64,000 bases of DNA from Catenulispora sp. GP43 (lineage in GTDB: Bacteria > Actinomycetota > Actinomycetes > Streptomycetales > Catenulisporaceae), in assembly GCF_041260665.1 (NCBI RefSeq), contig NZ_JBGCCT010000036.1, positions 61,385 to 125,384 of the forward strand. The letters run 5' to 3'. Shown one piece after another: positions 1-8,316 of the stretch. Position 1 is the first letter of the stretch. Every line of letters starts with the position of its first letter. Made by a program: the position numbers and the translations under genes. A model generated the notes under the pieces. The model made no database searches, had not been told where the DNA came from, and was given only the letters and a program-made list of their open reading frames with translations.

Positions 1-112
1 CCGTGAAAGTTACGGTGAACCCCTGCATCCGCCGACACCGGCGCGAACTGCTGTTACCTTGACTGCCAATCTGACTCCGCCGGGGCGTCTCGTCGCGAGA
101 ATGGGCACGTCA

Positions 113-1132
113 ATGCGCTTCAATGTCCCGCCCGGCTGGCCCGCTCCCCCGGACGGCTGGGTGCCCGATCCCGGCTGGCAGCCGGACCCCGCCTGGCCGC
201 CGGCTCCTCCCGGGTGGCGGTTCTGGGTGGACGGCCCGACGCCGACGCCGTCGCCCCCTCCCGCAGCCTCGACTTCGGCCTCGGCCCTGGGCTCGAGGCT
301 GGACGAGCAGTTGCTGAAGGTCGCCCAGTGGACCCGCCAGCGGGCCGGCAAGCACGAAGAATTTCCGGCCGTGGCGCTCTCCGGCCCCGATCCGGCCGCC
401 AAGTGGTTCAGCCTGGCGAGCAGCGTCGCGAAGTTCGGTCCGGTCCACTCGGCGCTGAACACCGCCCTCGCCTCGGCCGTACCCGGCGGCGACCAGGTCC
501 TGGACCTGGTCAAGTCGCTCTACGCCATCGAGGACGAGCAGTCGCGGGTCCTGCACAGCATCGACACGAACGTCAAACTCCTGAAAGAGGGCCCCTACCG
601 CGCCGGCCGCCTGCTCCTGAGCGAAGCCCACCGCCTCGCCGACCACGACGAGGAGAGCCGCCGCCTCCTGGAGACCGCCAAGGACCGCTTCTACGACGCC
701 CAGCCCCTCGCCTCCTCGGTCCAGGAACGAACCATGGTCGAGCTGCACCTGGCGCTCGTCTGGCTCGCCCTCGGCCGCCCCGACGACGCCCGCTACTGGC
801 TGGAGCAGGCCTACCAGTCGGCGCGCGTGGTCATCGACTCGCTGACCCGGCAGGCCGGTGACGTCAAGGTCCTGAAATCCAAGTGGGCGGCGACTGCCCT
901 GAGCATCTACTACCCCGCCGGCCTGTTCGTGGTCCCCCTCAAGCTGAAACGCCTCTGGAACGCCGACCGCGCCAACGGCGCCCTGACCGCGTTCCTGCCG
1001 GTGGCGAACTCCATCGCCGCCTGCCTGAACAGCCTGAACCCGCGCCCGGTCGTCCCCGGACTCCGACTCACGACGAACTACGACGGCAGCCGGCTGCTGC
1101 GGGAGGTCGGGATGGAGGAGACCGCGCCCTGA
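113..1132 (+). CDS. Hypothetical protein with Pro/Trp-rich N-terminus
   Basis: About 339 residues. The first 40 residues hold repeated P-G-W and P-x-W units (VPPGWP, DPGWQ, PPGWRFW), a low-complexity head often seen on actinobacterial membrane or phage-tail-associated proteins. The rest is soluble, largely alpha-helical sequence. Residues near 160-260 (LLLSEAHRLADH, LALVWLALGRPDDARYWLEQAY) resemble a TPR-like helical hairpin. No catalytic motif was recognised. The ATG at 113 was chosen because related proteins begin M-x-F-N-x-P-P-G-W; an ATG at 101 and a TTG at 59 are in frame upstream. It converges with the gene ending at 1218. Function unknown. Confidence 0.75.
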   Translation: MRFNVPPGWPAPPDGWVPDPGWQPDPAWPPAPPGWRFWVDGPTPTPSPPPAASTSASALGSRLDEQLLKVAQWTRQRAGKHEEFPAVALSGPDPAAKWFSLASSVAKFGPVHSALNTALASAVPGGDQVLDLVKSLYAIEDEQSRVLHSIDTNVKLLKEGPYRAGRLLLSEAHRLADHDEESRRLLETAKDRFYDAQPLASSVQERTMVELHLALVWLALGRPDDARYWLEQAYQSARVVIDSLTRQAGDVKVLKSKWAATALSIYYPAGLFVVPLKLKRLWNADRANGALTAFLPVANSIAACLNSLNPRPVVPGLRLTTNYDGSRLLREVGMEETAP

Positions 1133-1157
1133 TGAACCTTCCCCGGCAAGTGAGCCG

Positions 1158-1193
1158 GGGTGCGGCGCCGCCCGCATCGGCGGCGCCGCACCC
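1158..1193. terminator. Bidirectional hairpin terminator
   Basis: A perfect 15-bp GC stem (1158-1172 with 1179-1193, 6-nt loop) lies between two convergent genes. There is no clear U-tract, as is common for actinobacterial terminators. A smaller hairpin (CCCCGGC/GCCGGGG, 1141-1160) sits just before it. Confidence 0.7.
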
Positions 1194-1217
1194 ACATCAG
1201 ATCAATCCGGTGTGCTG

Positions 1218-1994
1218 TCAGGGAATGTTGTTGTTCAGGCTGGTGAAGTTCCACCAGCCCTGTCGGCCCACCGTGAAGGAGACCTTGTCCCCGTCGCCGT
1301 CGATCATGCCCACGTACTGATTGCCCCTGACCAGCGGGCTGGGGTTGATCGGGCCGTGCGGGTCGACGGTGCCCTCGATGACCATGGAGGGCACGGTGTG
1401 CAGCGTCGCCGGGGCGATCGGCTGCGAGGCGGAGATGTCGACGACCTCGTCGAAGTTCTTCGGTCGGGCCAGGTAGTGCGCGATGTGGATCTCGTCGCCC
1501 GCGCCGAAGACCAGGTAGGTGAGTTTCTCCGGATAGGGCACGTCGCTGAGCTTGCGGAAGCTGAACACCTGCCCCGCGCCCTCGCCGCGGCAGCGGACGT
1601 CGACCGTCGCGGTCGAGCCCTCGATCGGGATCTGCTGGAACTCGCGTTTGTCCCCGGTGGGGTTGACCACGACCCGTTCGAGGATGACCGGGAACGTCTT
1701 GCCGGTCTTGAGCTCGGGCAGTTCGAAGTGCGTCGGACAACTGAGCGCGTAGAACACCCGCTCGCCGACATGCTGCTCCAGGTCGGCCAGGTACGCCGCG
1801 CGCAGCTGGCCCTGGTCCTCGATGTCGAGCTCGATGACCGCCTGGTAGTTGTGCCCGCTGTTCGGGTCGTACAGGGCCAGGTGGTAGAAGAACAGCTTCT
1901 TGCGGCCCAGGATCAGGAACCGGTGGTGGAACTGGGGGTGGCCCTCGTGCTCATCTTCGTGCTCGTGCTCATACGGGGCGGATGCGGTAGTCAT
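1218..1994 (-). CDS. Hypothetical protein with His/Glu-rich N-terminus
   Basis: 258 residues with no family recognised. Residues 8-24 are rich in His, Glu and Asp (YEHEHEDEHEGHPQFHH), a composition typical of metal-binding tails. The body is a soluble beta-rich protein, with no signal peptide or membrane segment. A good ribosome-binding site (GGAAGGAAG, 9 nt upstream) supports the ATG at 1994. A palindrome resembling a DtxR/IdeR-type operator lies about 70 bp upstream, so metal-responsive expression is possible; that is inference. The His-rich tail could be a metal store, a chaperone feature or simple low complexity. Confidence 0.7.
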   Translation of the reverse strand: MTTASAPYEHEHEDEHEGHPQFHHRFLILGRKKLFFYHLALYDPNSGHNYQAVIELDIEDQGQLRAAYLADLEQHVGERVFYALSCPTHFELPELKTGKTFPVILERVVVNPTGDKREFQQIPIEGSTATVDVRCRGEGAGQVFSFRKLSDVPYPEKLTYLVFGAGDEIHIAHYLARPKNFDEVVDISASQPIAPATLHTVPSMVIEGTVDPHGPINPSPLVRGNQYVGMIDGDGDKVSFTVGRQGWWNFTSLNNNIP

Positions 1995-2062
1995 GATCGG
2001 TTACTTCCTTCCGAGTGGTCCGGATGGAGAGAATTCCCGGGGACCAACCTAGGATGATCATG

Positions 2063-2081
2063 AGAGGTAAGGGTGCCCTTA
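2063..2081. promoter_or_regulatory. Palindrome resembling a DtxR/IdeR box
   Basis: TAAGGG-TG-CCCTTA (2068-2081) is a perfect palindrome. The 19 bp at 2063-2081 match about 12 of 19 positions of the IdeR/DmdR iron-box consensus as I recall it. It lies 69 bp upstream of the His-rich gene at 1994. Only sequence similarity supports this. Confidence 0.3.
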
Positions 2082-2160
2082 TAGCCACTTCAGGTGACGG
2101 GCCGGGGCCCGGTTCAGCAGCCAGCGCCATGAAATTCCGCACCAGCAAGGATTTCCGCGT

Positions 2161-3309
2161 TCATGCTCGTTCGCGCTGCCGCACCCGCGCCGCCTCCCGG
2201 GTGAGGTATTCGACCTCTTGCACGCTGGTCGCGGCGCGCGCCGCCTCAGCGTACAGCTCGGCGGCGAGCGCGCGGTCGCCGGCGCGTTCGTGCAGGTACG
2301 CGGCCACCGCGGCGCGGCGGGGGACGTCGGCGCCGACCTCGGCCAGGGCCGCCAGTCCGGCCTGCGCGCCGTCGGCCTCGCCGACCGCGACGGCGCGGTT
2401 GAGCCGCACCACCGGGCTGCCGGTGAGGGCCAGCAGTTCGTCGTACCACTCCACGATCTGCGGCCAGTCGGTCTCCTCGGCCTTCTGGGCGTCCGCGTGC
2501 AGCGCCGCGATCGCCGCCTGCGCCTGGTACTCGCCGAGGCGGTCGCGGGCCAGGGCGGTCTGCAGGATCGTGACGCCCTCGGCGATCAGCGCGGTGTCCC
2601 AGCGGGAGCGGTCCTGCTCGGCCAGCGGCACCAGGCGGCCGCCGGGGCCGGTGCGCGAGGCGCGGCGGGCGTGGTGCAGCAGCATCAGGGCCAGCAGGCC
2701 GGCGACTTCGGGGTCGTCGGCGGTGAGGGCGACCAGCTGGCGGGTCAGGCGGATGGCCTCGGCGGCCAGGTCGAGGTCGCCGCCGTAGCCCTCGTTGAAG
2801 ACCAGGTAGAGCACGCGCAGGACGGTGGCCAGGTCGCCGTGCTCGTCCAGCGGCAGCCCTTCGATGCGGCGCTTGGCGCGCACGATGCGCTGCGCCATGG
2901 TCGCCTCGGGCACCAGGCAGGCCTGGGCGATCTGGCGGGTGGTCAGGCCGCCGACGGCGCGCAGGGTCAGGGCGACGGCGGCGGCCGAGGGCAGCGAGGG
3001 GTGCGCGCACAGGAAGTACAGGCGCAGGGTGTCATCGCCGGCCGGGGCCGGGCCCGGCGGCGGCTCGGCGTCCACGGCCAGCTCGCGGCGCTGGCGCGAG
3101 GCCTCGGCGCGGGCGGCGTCGACGAACTTGTGCCAGGCCGCCGTGACCAGCCAGCCCTTCGGGTCCCGCGGCGGGTCGTCCGGCCAGGTCTGCAACGCGC
3201 GGATCAGCGCCTCCTGGACGGCGTCCTCGGCCGAGGCGAAGTCCGCCCCGCGCCGGACGAGGACGCCGATCACCGCGGGAACCAGGTCGCGCACCAGCGC
3301 CTCGTTCAC
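2161..3309 (-). CDS. ECF42-type RNA polymerase sigma factor
   Basis: 382 residues. Region 2 is at about 15-85 (DAVQEALIRALQTWP, PKGWLVTAAWHKFVDAARAEA) and region 4 at about 120-180 (GLTTRQIAQACLVPEATMAQRIVRAKRRI). A long C-terminal helical extension from about 190 onward (YLVFNEGYGG, then RLNRAVAVGEADG) marks the ECF42 group, which lacks a classical anti-sigma partner and pairs with DGPF/YCII proteins. The GTG start at 3309 overlaps the DGPF stop by 4 bp (GTGA), so the two are translationally coupled. Expected role: redirecting RNA polymerase to a small stress or efflux regulon. The family call is strong; the targets are unknown. Confidence 0.93.
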   Translation of the reverse strand: MNEALVRDLVPAVIGVLVRRGADFASAEDAVQEALIRALQTWPDDPPRDPKGWLVTAAWHKFVDAARAEASRQRRELAVDAEPPPGPAPAGDDTLRLYFLCAHPSLPSAAAVALTLRAVGGLTTRQIAQACLVPEATMAQRIVRAKRRIEGLPLDEHGDLATVLRVLYLVFNEGYGGDLDLAAEAIRLTRQLVALTADDPEVAGLLALMLLHHARRASRTGPGGRLVPLAEQDRSRWDTALIAEGVTILQTALARDRLGEYQAQAAIAALHADAQKAEETDWPQIVEWYDELLALTGSPVVRLNRAVAVGEADGAQAGLAALAEVGADVPRRAAVAAYLHERAGDRALAAELYAEAARAATSVQEVEYLTREAARVRQRERA

Positions 3310-3716
3310 CCGGCGGCCTTCGGGGCCTCGGCGCCGAGGAAGGGCCGGACCTCGAGCCACTCCAGCAGCGGCTCGCCGCCGGGGCCCGGCACCGCGGACA
3401 GCTCGCCGGCGATCTGGACCGCGCGGTCCCAGGAGTCGACGTCGACGATGTACCAGCCGGCGATCAGGTCCTTGGTCTCGGCGAACGGGCCGTCGGTCAC
3501 CGGCGGGCGGCCCTGGCCGCCGCTCCGGACGAACGCGCCCTCGGCGGACAGCGCCTGCATGTCGACGAACTCGCCGCTCTCCTGCAGCCGGGAGGCGAAG
3601 TCGCGCATGAACTGGACGTGCGCGTCGACCTCCTCGGGCGTCCACTGGTCCATCGGCGGGAAGTCGACGGCCGGGGCCGGGCCGCCGCGGTAGTGCTTCA
3701 GGAGCAGGTACTTCAT
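3306..3716 (-). CDS. DGPF/YCII-related protein, partner of ECF42 sigma factor
   Basis: 136 residues. It opens MKYLLLKHYRGG, contains the family signature DGPF (in VTDGPFAETKDLIAGWYIVDVDS) and ends with the usual LEVRPF strand. The fold is a small ferredoxin-like YCII domain. Members are regularly encoded directly upstream of ECF42 sigma factors and may sense a signal for them, though the mechanism is not established. The ribosome-binding site GAGGGAG precedes the ATG. The stop overlaps the sigma-factor start by 4 bp. Confidence 0.93.
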   Translation of the reverse strand: MKYLLLKHYRGGPAPAVDFPPMDQWTPEEVDAHVQFMRDFASRLQESGEFVDMQALSAEGAFVRSGGQGRPPVTDGPFAETKDLIAGWYIVDVDSWDRAVQIAGELSAVPGPGGEPLLEWLEVRPFLGAEAPKAAG

Positions 3717-3745
3717 GGTGGTTCTCCCTCGTTCGGTGCGGTGGT

Positions 3746-4201
3746 TCAGCTGCCGTGCTTCGGGCTGATGTCCTCGGCGAGTTCGACGATGATCCCCTCG
3801 GGCCCGCGCAGGAAGCACAGCAGGTAGACGTCCTCGAAGTTCTCGACCGTCCCGACCGTGTCGTAGCCCTTGGCGCGCAGCTCGGCGAGCAGGGCCGTCA
3901 GGCCTTCGATCTCGAAGGCGATGTGGATCAGGCCCAGCCGGTTCGACGCCGGCGCGTGCGGGCCGTTCTCGTCGGGCGCGGCGAGGTGCCTGACCAGCTC
4001 GATCTGGCTGTGGCGGTCAGGCGTGCGCAGGAAGACCACGTCGGACATCGGGTCGGTCAGCCCGATGATCCGGCCCACCTGGGCGCCGCCGACCTTCGCC
4101 TCGCCGGCCACCTCCATGCCCAGCATGAGGAAGAACTCCTTCGCGGCATCCATGTCCTCGACGTTGATGCTCACGTGATCCATGCGCCGGATCTTCGCCA
4201 T
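3746..4201 (-). CDS. VOC (glyoxalase/dioxygenase fold) protein
   Basis: 151 residues with two beta-alpha-beta-beta-beta halves: MDHVSINVEDMDAAKEFFLMLGM at the N-terminus and LIHIAFEIEGL with VYLLCFLRGPEGIIVELAE at the C-terminus. The His of DHVSINV, the mid-chain Glu (IELVRHL) and the terminal Glu (IIVELAE) fit a divalent-metal site, so enzymatic activity is likely, substrate unknown. The ATG at 4201 has an AGGGAGAA ribosome-binding site. It lies 29 bp upstream of the DGPF gene on the same strand and probably joins the same transcription unit. Confidence 0.88.
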   Translation of the reverse strand: MAKIRRMDHVSINVEDMDAAKEFFLMLGMEVAGEAKVGGAQVGRIIGLTDPMSDVVFLRTPDRHSQIELVRHLAAPDENGPHAPASNRLGLIHIAFEIEGLTALLAELRAKGYDTVGTVENFEDVYLLCFLRGPEGIIVELAEDISPKHGS

Positions 4202-4321
4202 CGTGCTTCTCCCTGTCGTTCCGCGCGGCCCGCGTCGGCCGCTCGCACCCCTGGGACGGAGCCGGTCCGGCGTTCTCGACACCCGTTCTCGACACAGGTT
4301 CTCGACACCCGACCGGACCCA

Positions 4322-4675
4322 CTATCGTCCGACGGCGATCACCGCCGCCAGCACAGTCAGCACGACGGTGACCCCGACGCCGAGCGCTTCGCGGCGCCGC
4401 GCGTGCACGACCGCCGCCAGCAGCATCAGGACCGCCAGGCCGGCGGCGGCGGTCGGCGTCAGCACCGTGGCGACGCCGACGGCGGCCGGCAGGACGATCC
4501 CGATGGCGCCGGCCAGTTCGGCGGCGCCGATGAAGCGGATGGTCGCCGGCGCGTAGTCCTGAAGCGCCGGGGCCTTTTCCAGGACCTTCTCTTTCGGCTG
4601 GAACGCCTTGCCCAGGCCGGACAGCGCGAAGAAGGCGGCGAGGACCGCCTGCAGGATCCACAAGAAGATGTTCAT
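4322..4675 (-). CDS. DoxX-family membrane protein
   Basis: 117 residues, four predicted membrane helices. MNIFLWILQAVLAAFFALSGLGK is the typical DoxX opening, followed by FIGAAELAGAIGIVLPA, TAAAGLAVLMLLAAVVHA and a last C-terminal helix. DoxX-like proteins sit in the cytoplasmic membrane, and some belong to thiol or quinone redox complexes. The size is normal for the short DoxX2 type. It precedes the VOC gene on the same strand. Confidence 0.85.
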   Translation of the reverse strand: MNIFLWILQAVLAAFFALSGLGKAFQPKEKVLEKAPALQDYAPATIRFIGAAELAGAIGIVLPAAVGVATVLTPTAAAGLAVLMLLAAVVHARRREALGVGVTVVLTVLAAVIAVGR

Positions 4676-4731
4676 GTCTCCCGGGACGAGACAGCCCGCC
4701 CGGGAGTGACACGCGTGCGACGCGCTCGCGG

Positions 4732-5565
4732 TCAGCGCTTGAAGGCGACCCCGCCGTCGAGCCAGATCGTCTCCCAGTCCTCGCGCACCGGGCCGTCCGG
4801 ACGCCACAGCGGCAGCTGCACCACGCCGGGCTCGACGAGCTCGAAGTCGCCGAACAGCGCCGCTATCTCCTCGTGGTCGCGCACCACGACCCGGGACTTG
4901 GCGTTGTCCCAGCCCTTGCGCGCGGCCGCGGAGACCTCGGGCTGGCCGCCGTCGGTGCCGTGCGAGATCACCAGGGCGCTGCCGGGGGGCAGGGCGTCGC
5001 GGAAGGCCGCGACGATGCCGGCGGCGTCCTCGTCGTGCCCGACGAAGTGCAGCAGCGCGACCATCAGGACCGCGACCGGCTGGTCGAAGTCGAGCAGTTC
5101 CAGGACCCGCGGGTGCTCCAGGATCGTCTTGGGCTCGCGCACGTCGGCCAGCACCACCGCGGTGCGGCTCTCGTCGCCGGCGAGCAGGGCGCGGGAGTGG
5201 ACGGCGACGATCGGGTCGTAGTCGACGTAGGCGACCCGCGCCTCGGGCCGGATCGCGCGGGCCACCTCGCCGGTGTTGCCCTCGCCGGGCAGGCCGGTGC
5301 CGATGTCCAGGTACTGCGTGATGCCCGCCTCGGCGAGGTGGCGGACGGCGCGGCCGAGGAAGGCCCGGTTCTCCAGCACCATGGCGCGCGCCGCGGGGGC
5401 GGCGGCCATCGCCACCTCGGCGGCCTCGCGGTCCACCTCGAAGTGGTTCTTGCCGCCGAGCATGTAGTCGTACATGCGCGCCGGGTGCGGCTTGGTCTGG
5501 TCGATCTCCGGCGGCAGCCAGTCCGGCAGCAGCGGACCGGTGTCGGGGCCCAGTTCCTCGGTCAT
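4732..5565 (-). CDS. DUF574-type SAM-dependent methyltransferase (copy 1)
   Basis: 277 residues. The family opening PEIDQTKPHPARMYDYMLGGKNHFEVDREAAE is followed by FLGRAVRHLAEAGITQYLDIGTGLP, where the glycine-rich loop binds SAM, then VAYVDYDPIV (acidic ribose-binding residue) and ALLHFV. The family is abundant in Streptomyces-like actinomycetes and largely uncharacterised. A close paralogue lies at 10883-11725, sharing most of these motifs. The ATG at 5565 has a GGGAGGG upstream. Substrate unknown. Confidence 0.93.
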   Translation of the reverse strand: MTEELGPDTGPLLPDWLPPEIDQTKPHPARMYDYMLGGKNHFEVDREAAEVAMAAAPAARAMVLENRAFLGRAVRHLAEAGITQYLDIGTGLPGEGNTGEVARAIRPEARVAYVDYDPIVAVHSRALLAGDESRTAVVLADVREPKTILEHPRVLELLDFDQPVAVLMVALLHFVGHDEDAAGIVAAFRDALPPGSALVISHGTDGGQPEVSAAARKGWDNAKSRVVVRDHEEIAALFGDFELVEPGVVQLPLWRPDGPVREDWETIWLDGGVAFKR

Positions 5566-5778
5566 GCGGTGTGGCCCTCCCAGGTCGGTGGCGGCGGGGG
5601 TGGTGCCGGCGGAGTCCGTGCCGCGTCAGGTTATCGGATCGTCATCGTGGGCTGATACACCCGCTCCGGCGGCCTGCCGCACCCGCGGCGGACTCCGAGG
5701 TGGCAGCCCCGCCGGGGGCGATGTCCAATGGGCCGGACAGGGCGTTTCGAGGGAAACACAGGTTCGAGGAGGAGTGCG

Positions 5779-6426
5779 GTGGACATCGTCGTGTTCGGCG
5801 CGACCGGCATGGTCGGCTCGCGCATCGCCGCGGAGGCGGTATCCCGGGGCCACACCGTGACCGCGGTGTCGCGGTCGGGGCGGGCCCCGGAGGGCGCCGG
5901 CGGCGCCGTCACGTCGGCGGCGGGCGACGCCACCGACCCCGACCAGGTCGCCGAGCTGGTCAAGGGCGCCGGCGCGGTGGCCTCGGCGCTGGTCGGGCCG
6001 CGCGACGGCACCGACCCGCGCGGGCCGCTCGTCCAGCTCTACCAGAACTTCCTGTCCGGCGTCCGCGCCGGCGGAGCGCCGCGCACGGTGATCGCCGGCG
6101 GTGCGGGCAGCCTGCTGGTGGCGCCGGGCACCAGGCTGTGCGACCTGCCCGACTTCCCGGAGATGTACAAGCCCGAGGCCCTGGCCCACGCCGACCTGCT
6201 GGACACCCTGCGCGCCGATCCCACCCTGCCGATCTGGACCTACATCTCCCCCGCGCCCGAGCTCGCCCCCGGCGAGCGCACCGGCGCCTTCCGGCTCGGC
6301 GTCGGCGACGAGATCCTGCCGCACGCGAGCAGCATCAGCGCCGAGGACTACGCGGTGGCGTTCGTGGACGAGTTGGAGTCGGGGGCGCATCCCCGGCAGC
6401 GGCTGTCGGTCGCCCAGACGGCGTAG
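5779..6426 (+). CDS. NAD(P)-dependent oxidoreductase, NmrA/SDR-like
   Basis: 215 residues. The N-terminal dinucleotide-binding motif is GATGMVGSRIA in an IVVFGATG context, followed by an AVSRSGR stretch that would contact the cofactor. There is no clear YxxxK dyad, so it belongs with atypical NAD(P)-binding 10 proteins rather than classical SDRs. The GTG start at 5779 is fixed by a strong GAGGAG site six bases before. Its 3' end overlaps the convergent MFS gene by 92 bp. Substrate unknown. Confidence 0.88.
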   Translation: MDIVVFGATGMVGSRIAAEAVSRGHTVTAVSRSGRAPEGAGGAVTSAAGDATDPDQVAELVKGAGAVASALVGPRDGTDPRGPLVQLYQNFLSGVRAGGAPRTVIAGGAGSLLVAPGTRLCDLPDFPEMYKPEALAHADLLDTLRADPTLPIWTYISPAPELAPGERTGAFRLGVGDEILPHASSISAEDYAVAFVDELESGAHPRQRLSVAQTA

Positions 6427-7684
6427 GGCGGGAACTCAGGACCGCGGCCGCCCCGCACACCACGGCGCACAGGGCGAAGAACGCCCCGGTTCCCCACGCC
6501 TCGGCCACGACACCGACCAGCGGGAACAGCAGAGGGCTCAGACCCAGCGTGCACAGGGTCGTCACCGAGGTGACCCGGCCGAGGAAGCGCGGGGCGGCTG
6601 CGGCTTGCAGCCGCGCGTTCGCGAGCACTGCCGTCACGCCGGTGGTGGCACCGAGCACCACTGCGACCGCCACCGCCCCAAGCCGGCCGAGCGCGCCCCA
6701 CAGGAGCAGCAGCGTCGCGGTCAGCGCGAGCGATCCGGCCAGGGCCAGACGTATTCGGCCTGCCAGCCCGGCTACGGTCGCCATGACGCCGGCGGCGATC
6801 GCGCCGCCGACGCTGAACGCCCCGAGGATCCAGCCCGCGGTGGTGCTGCCCCAGCCGCGTTCGGCGACCAGCAGGACCACGGCGACGGCGATCGGCCCGC
6901 TGAAGCACAGTTCGCTGAGCCCGACGACGATCACCAGGCGGCGTAGTTCAGCGTGCTGGCGAACGTATCGCAGTCCTTCGCCGAATTGCGCCCACGCGCC
7001 GCGATCGCCGTCCGAAGCCGTGGCCGCGCGCGGTATCCGCAGCGTCACCAGGCCCAGCAACGACGCCCCGAACAGCGCCGCGGCCACCCCGAAGGCGGCA
7101 GCAGCGCCGCCGACCCCGAGCATGACGCCCGCCACCACCGGCCCGGCCAGGTTGGCGGCCCGCACAGCCAGGACCCGCATCCCCTGCACCCGCGCCAGCT
7201 GATCGGCCGCGACCAGCACCGGCGGCAGCGCCCCGACAGCCGGCATGAACAGCGCGTCGACGGTCCCGAAGCCGGCGGCGAGCGCCGCCAGGACCCCCAG
7301 ACGGACCCTGCCGAGGACCGCAAGCGCCGCACCCAGCACCAGGACGCAGCGCACGAGATCGCTGCCGATCAGCACGCGCCAGGGCCCGAACCGGTCGGCA
7401 ACCACCCCGCCGCCGAGCATCAGCAGCGCTCGCGGCACGGCCCCCACGGCGAGCACGCCGCCGGCGGCCGCCGGTCCGGAGGCGCGCGAGGCCGTCCACG
7501 ACAGGGTGACGAAGTAGACGGAGTCGCCGCTGACCGAGCACGTGTAGGCCATGGCCCAGCGCACAGCGCCGCTGTTCCTCGACCTCGACCTCGACCTCGA
7601 CCTCGACCTCGACCGAGCACGTGTACGTGTACGTGTACGTGTACGTGTACGGCGTGGACCAGCCGGCACACCCCCGCTGCTCAT
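6335..7684 (-). CDS. MFS transporter with Arg/Ser-Arg/Thr repeat head
   Basis: 449 residues with about 12 hydrophobic segments from residue 50 on. MFS motif A-like sequence (GGGVVADRFGPWRVLIGSD) follows helix 2. This matches the DHA-type efflux layout seen next to ArsR-family repressors. The ATG at 7684 overlaps the regulator stop by 4 bp (ATGA), so translation should begin there and include an unusual head of alternating Arg-Thr and Arg-Ser (residues about 12-36) encoded by two hexanucleotide arrays. Without the coupling, a start at residue 45 (MAYTCSVSGDS) would look natural. Substrate unknown, probably drug efflux. Confidence 0.88.
   Translation of the reverse strand: MSSGGVPAGPRRTRTRTRTRTRARSRSRSRSRSRSRNSGAVRWAMAYTCSVSGDSVYFVTLSWTASRASGPAAAGGVLAVGAVPRALLMLGGGVVADRFGPWRVLIGSDLVRCVLVLGAALAVLGRVRLGVLAALAAGFGTVDALFMPAVGALPPVLVAADQLARVQGMRVLAVRAANLAGPVVAGVMLGVGGAAAAFGVAAALFGASLLGLVTLRIPRAATASDGDRGAWAQFGEGLRYVRQHAELRRLVIVVGLSELCFSGPIAVAVVLLVAERGWGSTTAGWILGAFSVGGAIAAGVMATVAGLAGRIRLALAGSLALTATLLLLWGALGRLGAVAVAVVLGATTGVTAVLANARLQAAAAPRFLGRVTSVTTLCTLGLSPLLFPLVGVVAEAWGTGAFFALCAVVCGAAAVLSSRPTPSGRPTAAAGDAPPTPTRPRTPPRSPRR
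7578..7613. repeat. Hexanucleotide array CTCGAC x6
   Basis: Six perfect tandem copies of CTCGAC. On the minus strand it encodes alternating Arg and Ser in the N-terminal head of the MFS transporter. Length changes would be in frame. Confidence 0.97.
7621..7650. repeat. Hexanucleotide array GTGTAC x5
   Basis: Five perfect copies of GTGTAC, separated from the CTCGAC array by 7 bp. On the minus strand it encodes alternating Arg and Thr in the same MFS head. Confidence 0.97.
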
Positions 7685-8298
7685 CGTTCGGGCGGCGGCA
7701 GGGCGTGCAGGTGCAGGGACACCGGCTGCGCACCGGGTTGTTCGGGCAGGTCGCGGTAGCGGTCGATGACCGAGACGAGGTCCCGTTTGAGCTCGGTGAG
7801 CTGGTCCGGGGTCAGGCGCAGGGAGCGCTCGCTGGTCATGGTGACGTTCAGCCAGTCCCGGCTCAGGCGCGGCACCTCGGCCGCGTACCGTCGCAGGGCG
7901 TCGCCGTAGGCGAGAAGCGTCGAGTAGAGGTAGGCGCGGCTGTCCTCGTGCCCTTCATCGCTCTCGCGCGTGGCAGGGTCGTGATAGAGCGCCGGCCGCG
8001 TGACCCGCCACCACCGGTCACGGCGTGTGCCCCGCTCGACGTCCTCCTCGATCAAAGCGCCGGCGGCCAGTTTGCGCAGGTGGTAGCTGACCGCGCCGGA
8101 GTCGAGCTCGAAGTGCGCGGCGAGCCGTCGGCCGGTGGCCGGGCCGTGGTCGCGCAGGTAGTGCAGGAAGCTCAGACGCATCGGGTGCGCCAGGACGCGC
8201 AGCGCCGCGGTGTCCAGGACGATGTCGCGCTCCGGATGCGGCGCCAGGGGGTCAGTGGGTTCGGTGGGTTCGGTGGGTTCGGTGGGTTCGCCTGCCAT
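7681..8298 (-). CDS. ArsR-type winged-helix repressor
   Basis: 205 residues. The winged helix sits at about 28-100: ALRVLAHPMRLSFLHYLRDHG, RLAAHFELDSGAVSYHLRKLAAGALIEE (recognition helix), then a wing. No metal-binding Cys motif is seen, so it is probably a small-molecule-responsive member like those next to efflux pumps. The N-terminus carries a T-E-P repeat from a 9-bp tandem array. ATG at 8298; an in-frame GTG lies 9 bp upstream and neither has a strong ribosome-binding site. It overlaps the downstream MFS gene by 4 bp. An 18-bp-arm palindrome just upstream is the likely operator. Confidence 0.9.
   Translation of the reverse strand: MAGEPTEPTEPTEPTDPLAPHPERDIVLDTAALRVLAHPMRLSFLHYLRDHGPATGRRLAAHFELDSGAVSYHLRKLAAGALIEEDVERGTRRDRWWRVTRPALYHDPATRESDEGHEDSRAYLYSTLLAYGDALRRYAAEVPRLSRDWLNVTMTSERSLRLTPDQLTELKRDLVSVIDRYRDLPEQPGAQPVSLHLHALPPPER
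8254..8289. repeat. 9-bp array GGTGGGTTC x4
   Basis: Three perfect copies and one with a single mismatch, near the 5' end of the ArsR gene. It encodes repeated Thr-Glu-Pro. Confidence 0.9.
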
Positions 8299-8316
8299 GC
8301 GCTGCACGATAGAAGT

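Noticed and set aside
7578..7650. CRISPR-like repeat array
   Set aside because: Units are 6 bp with no spacers and lie within a coding sequence.
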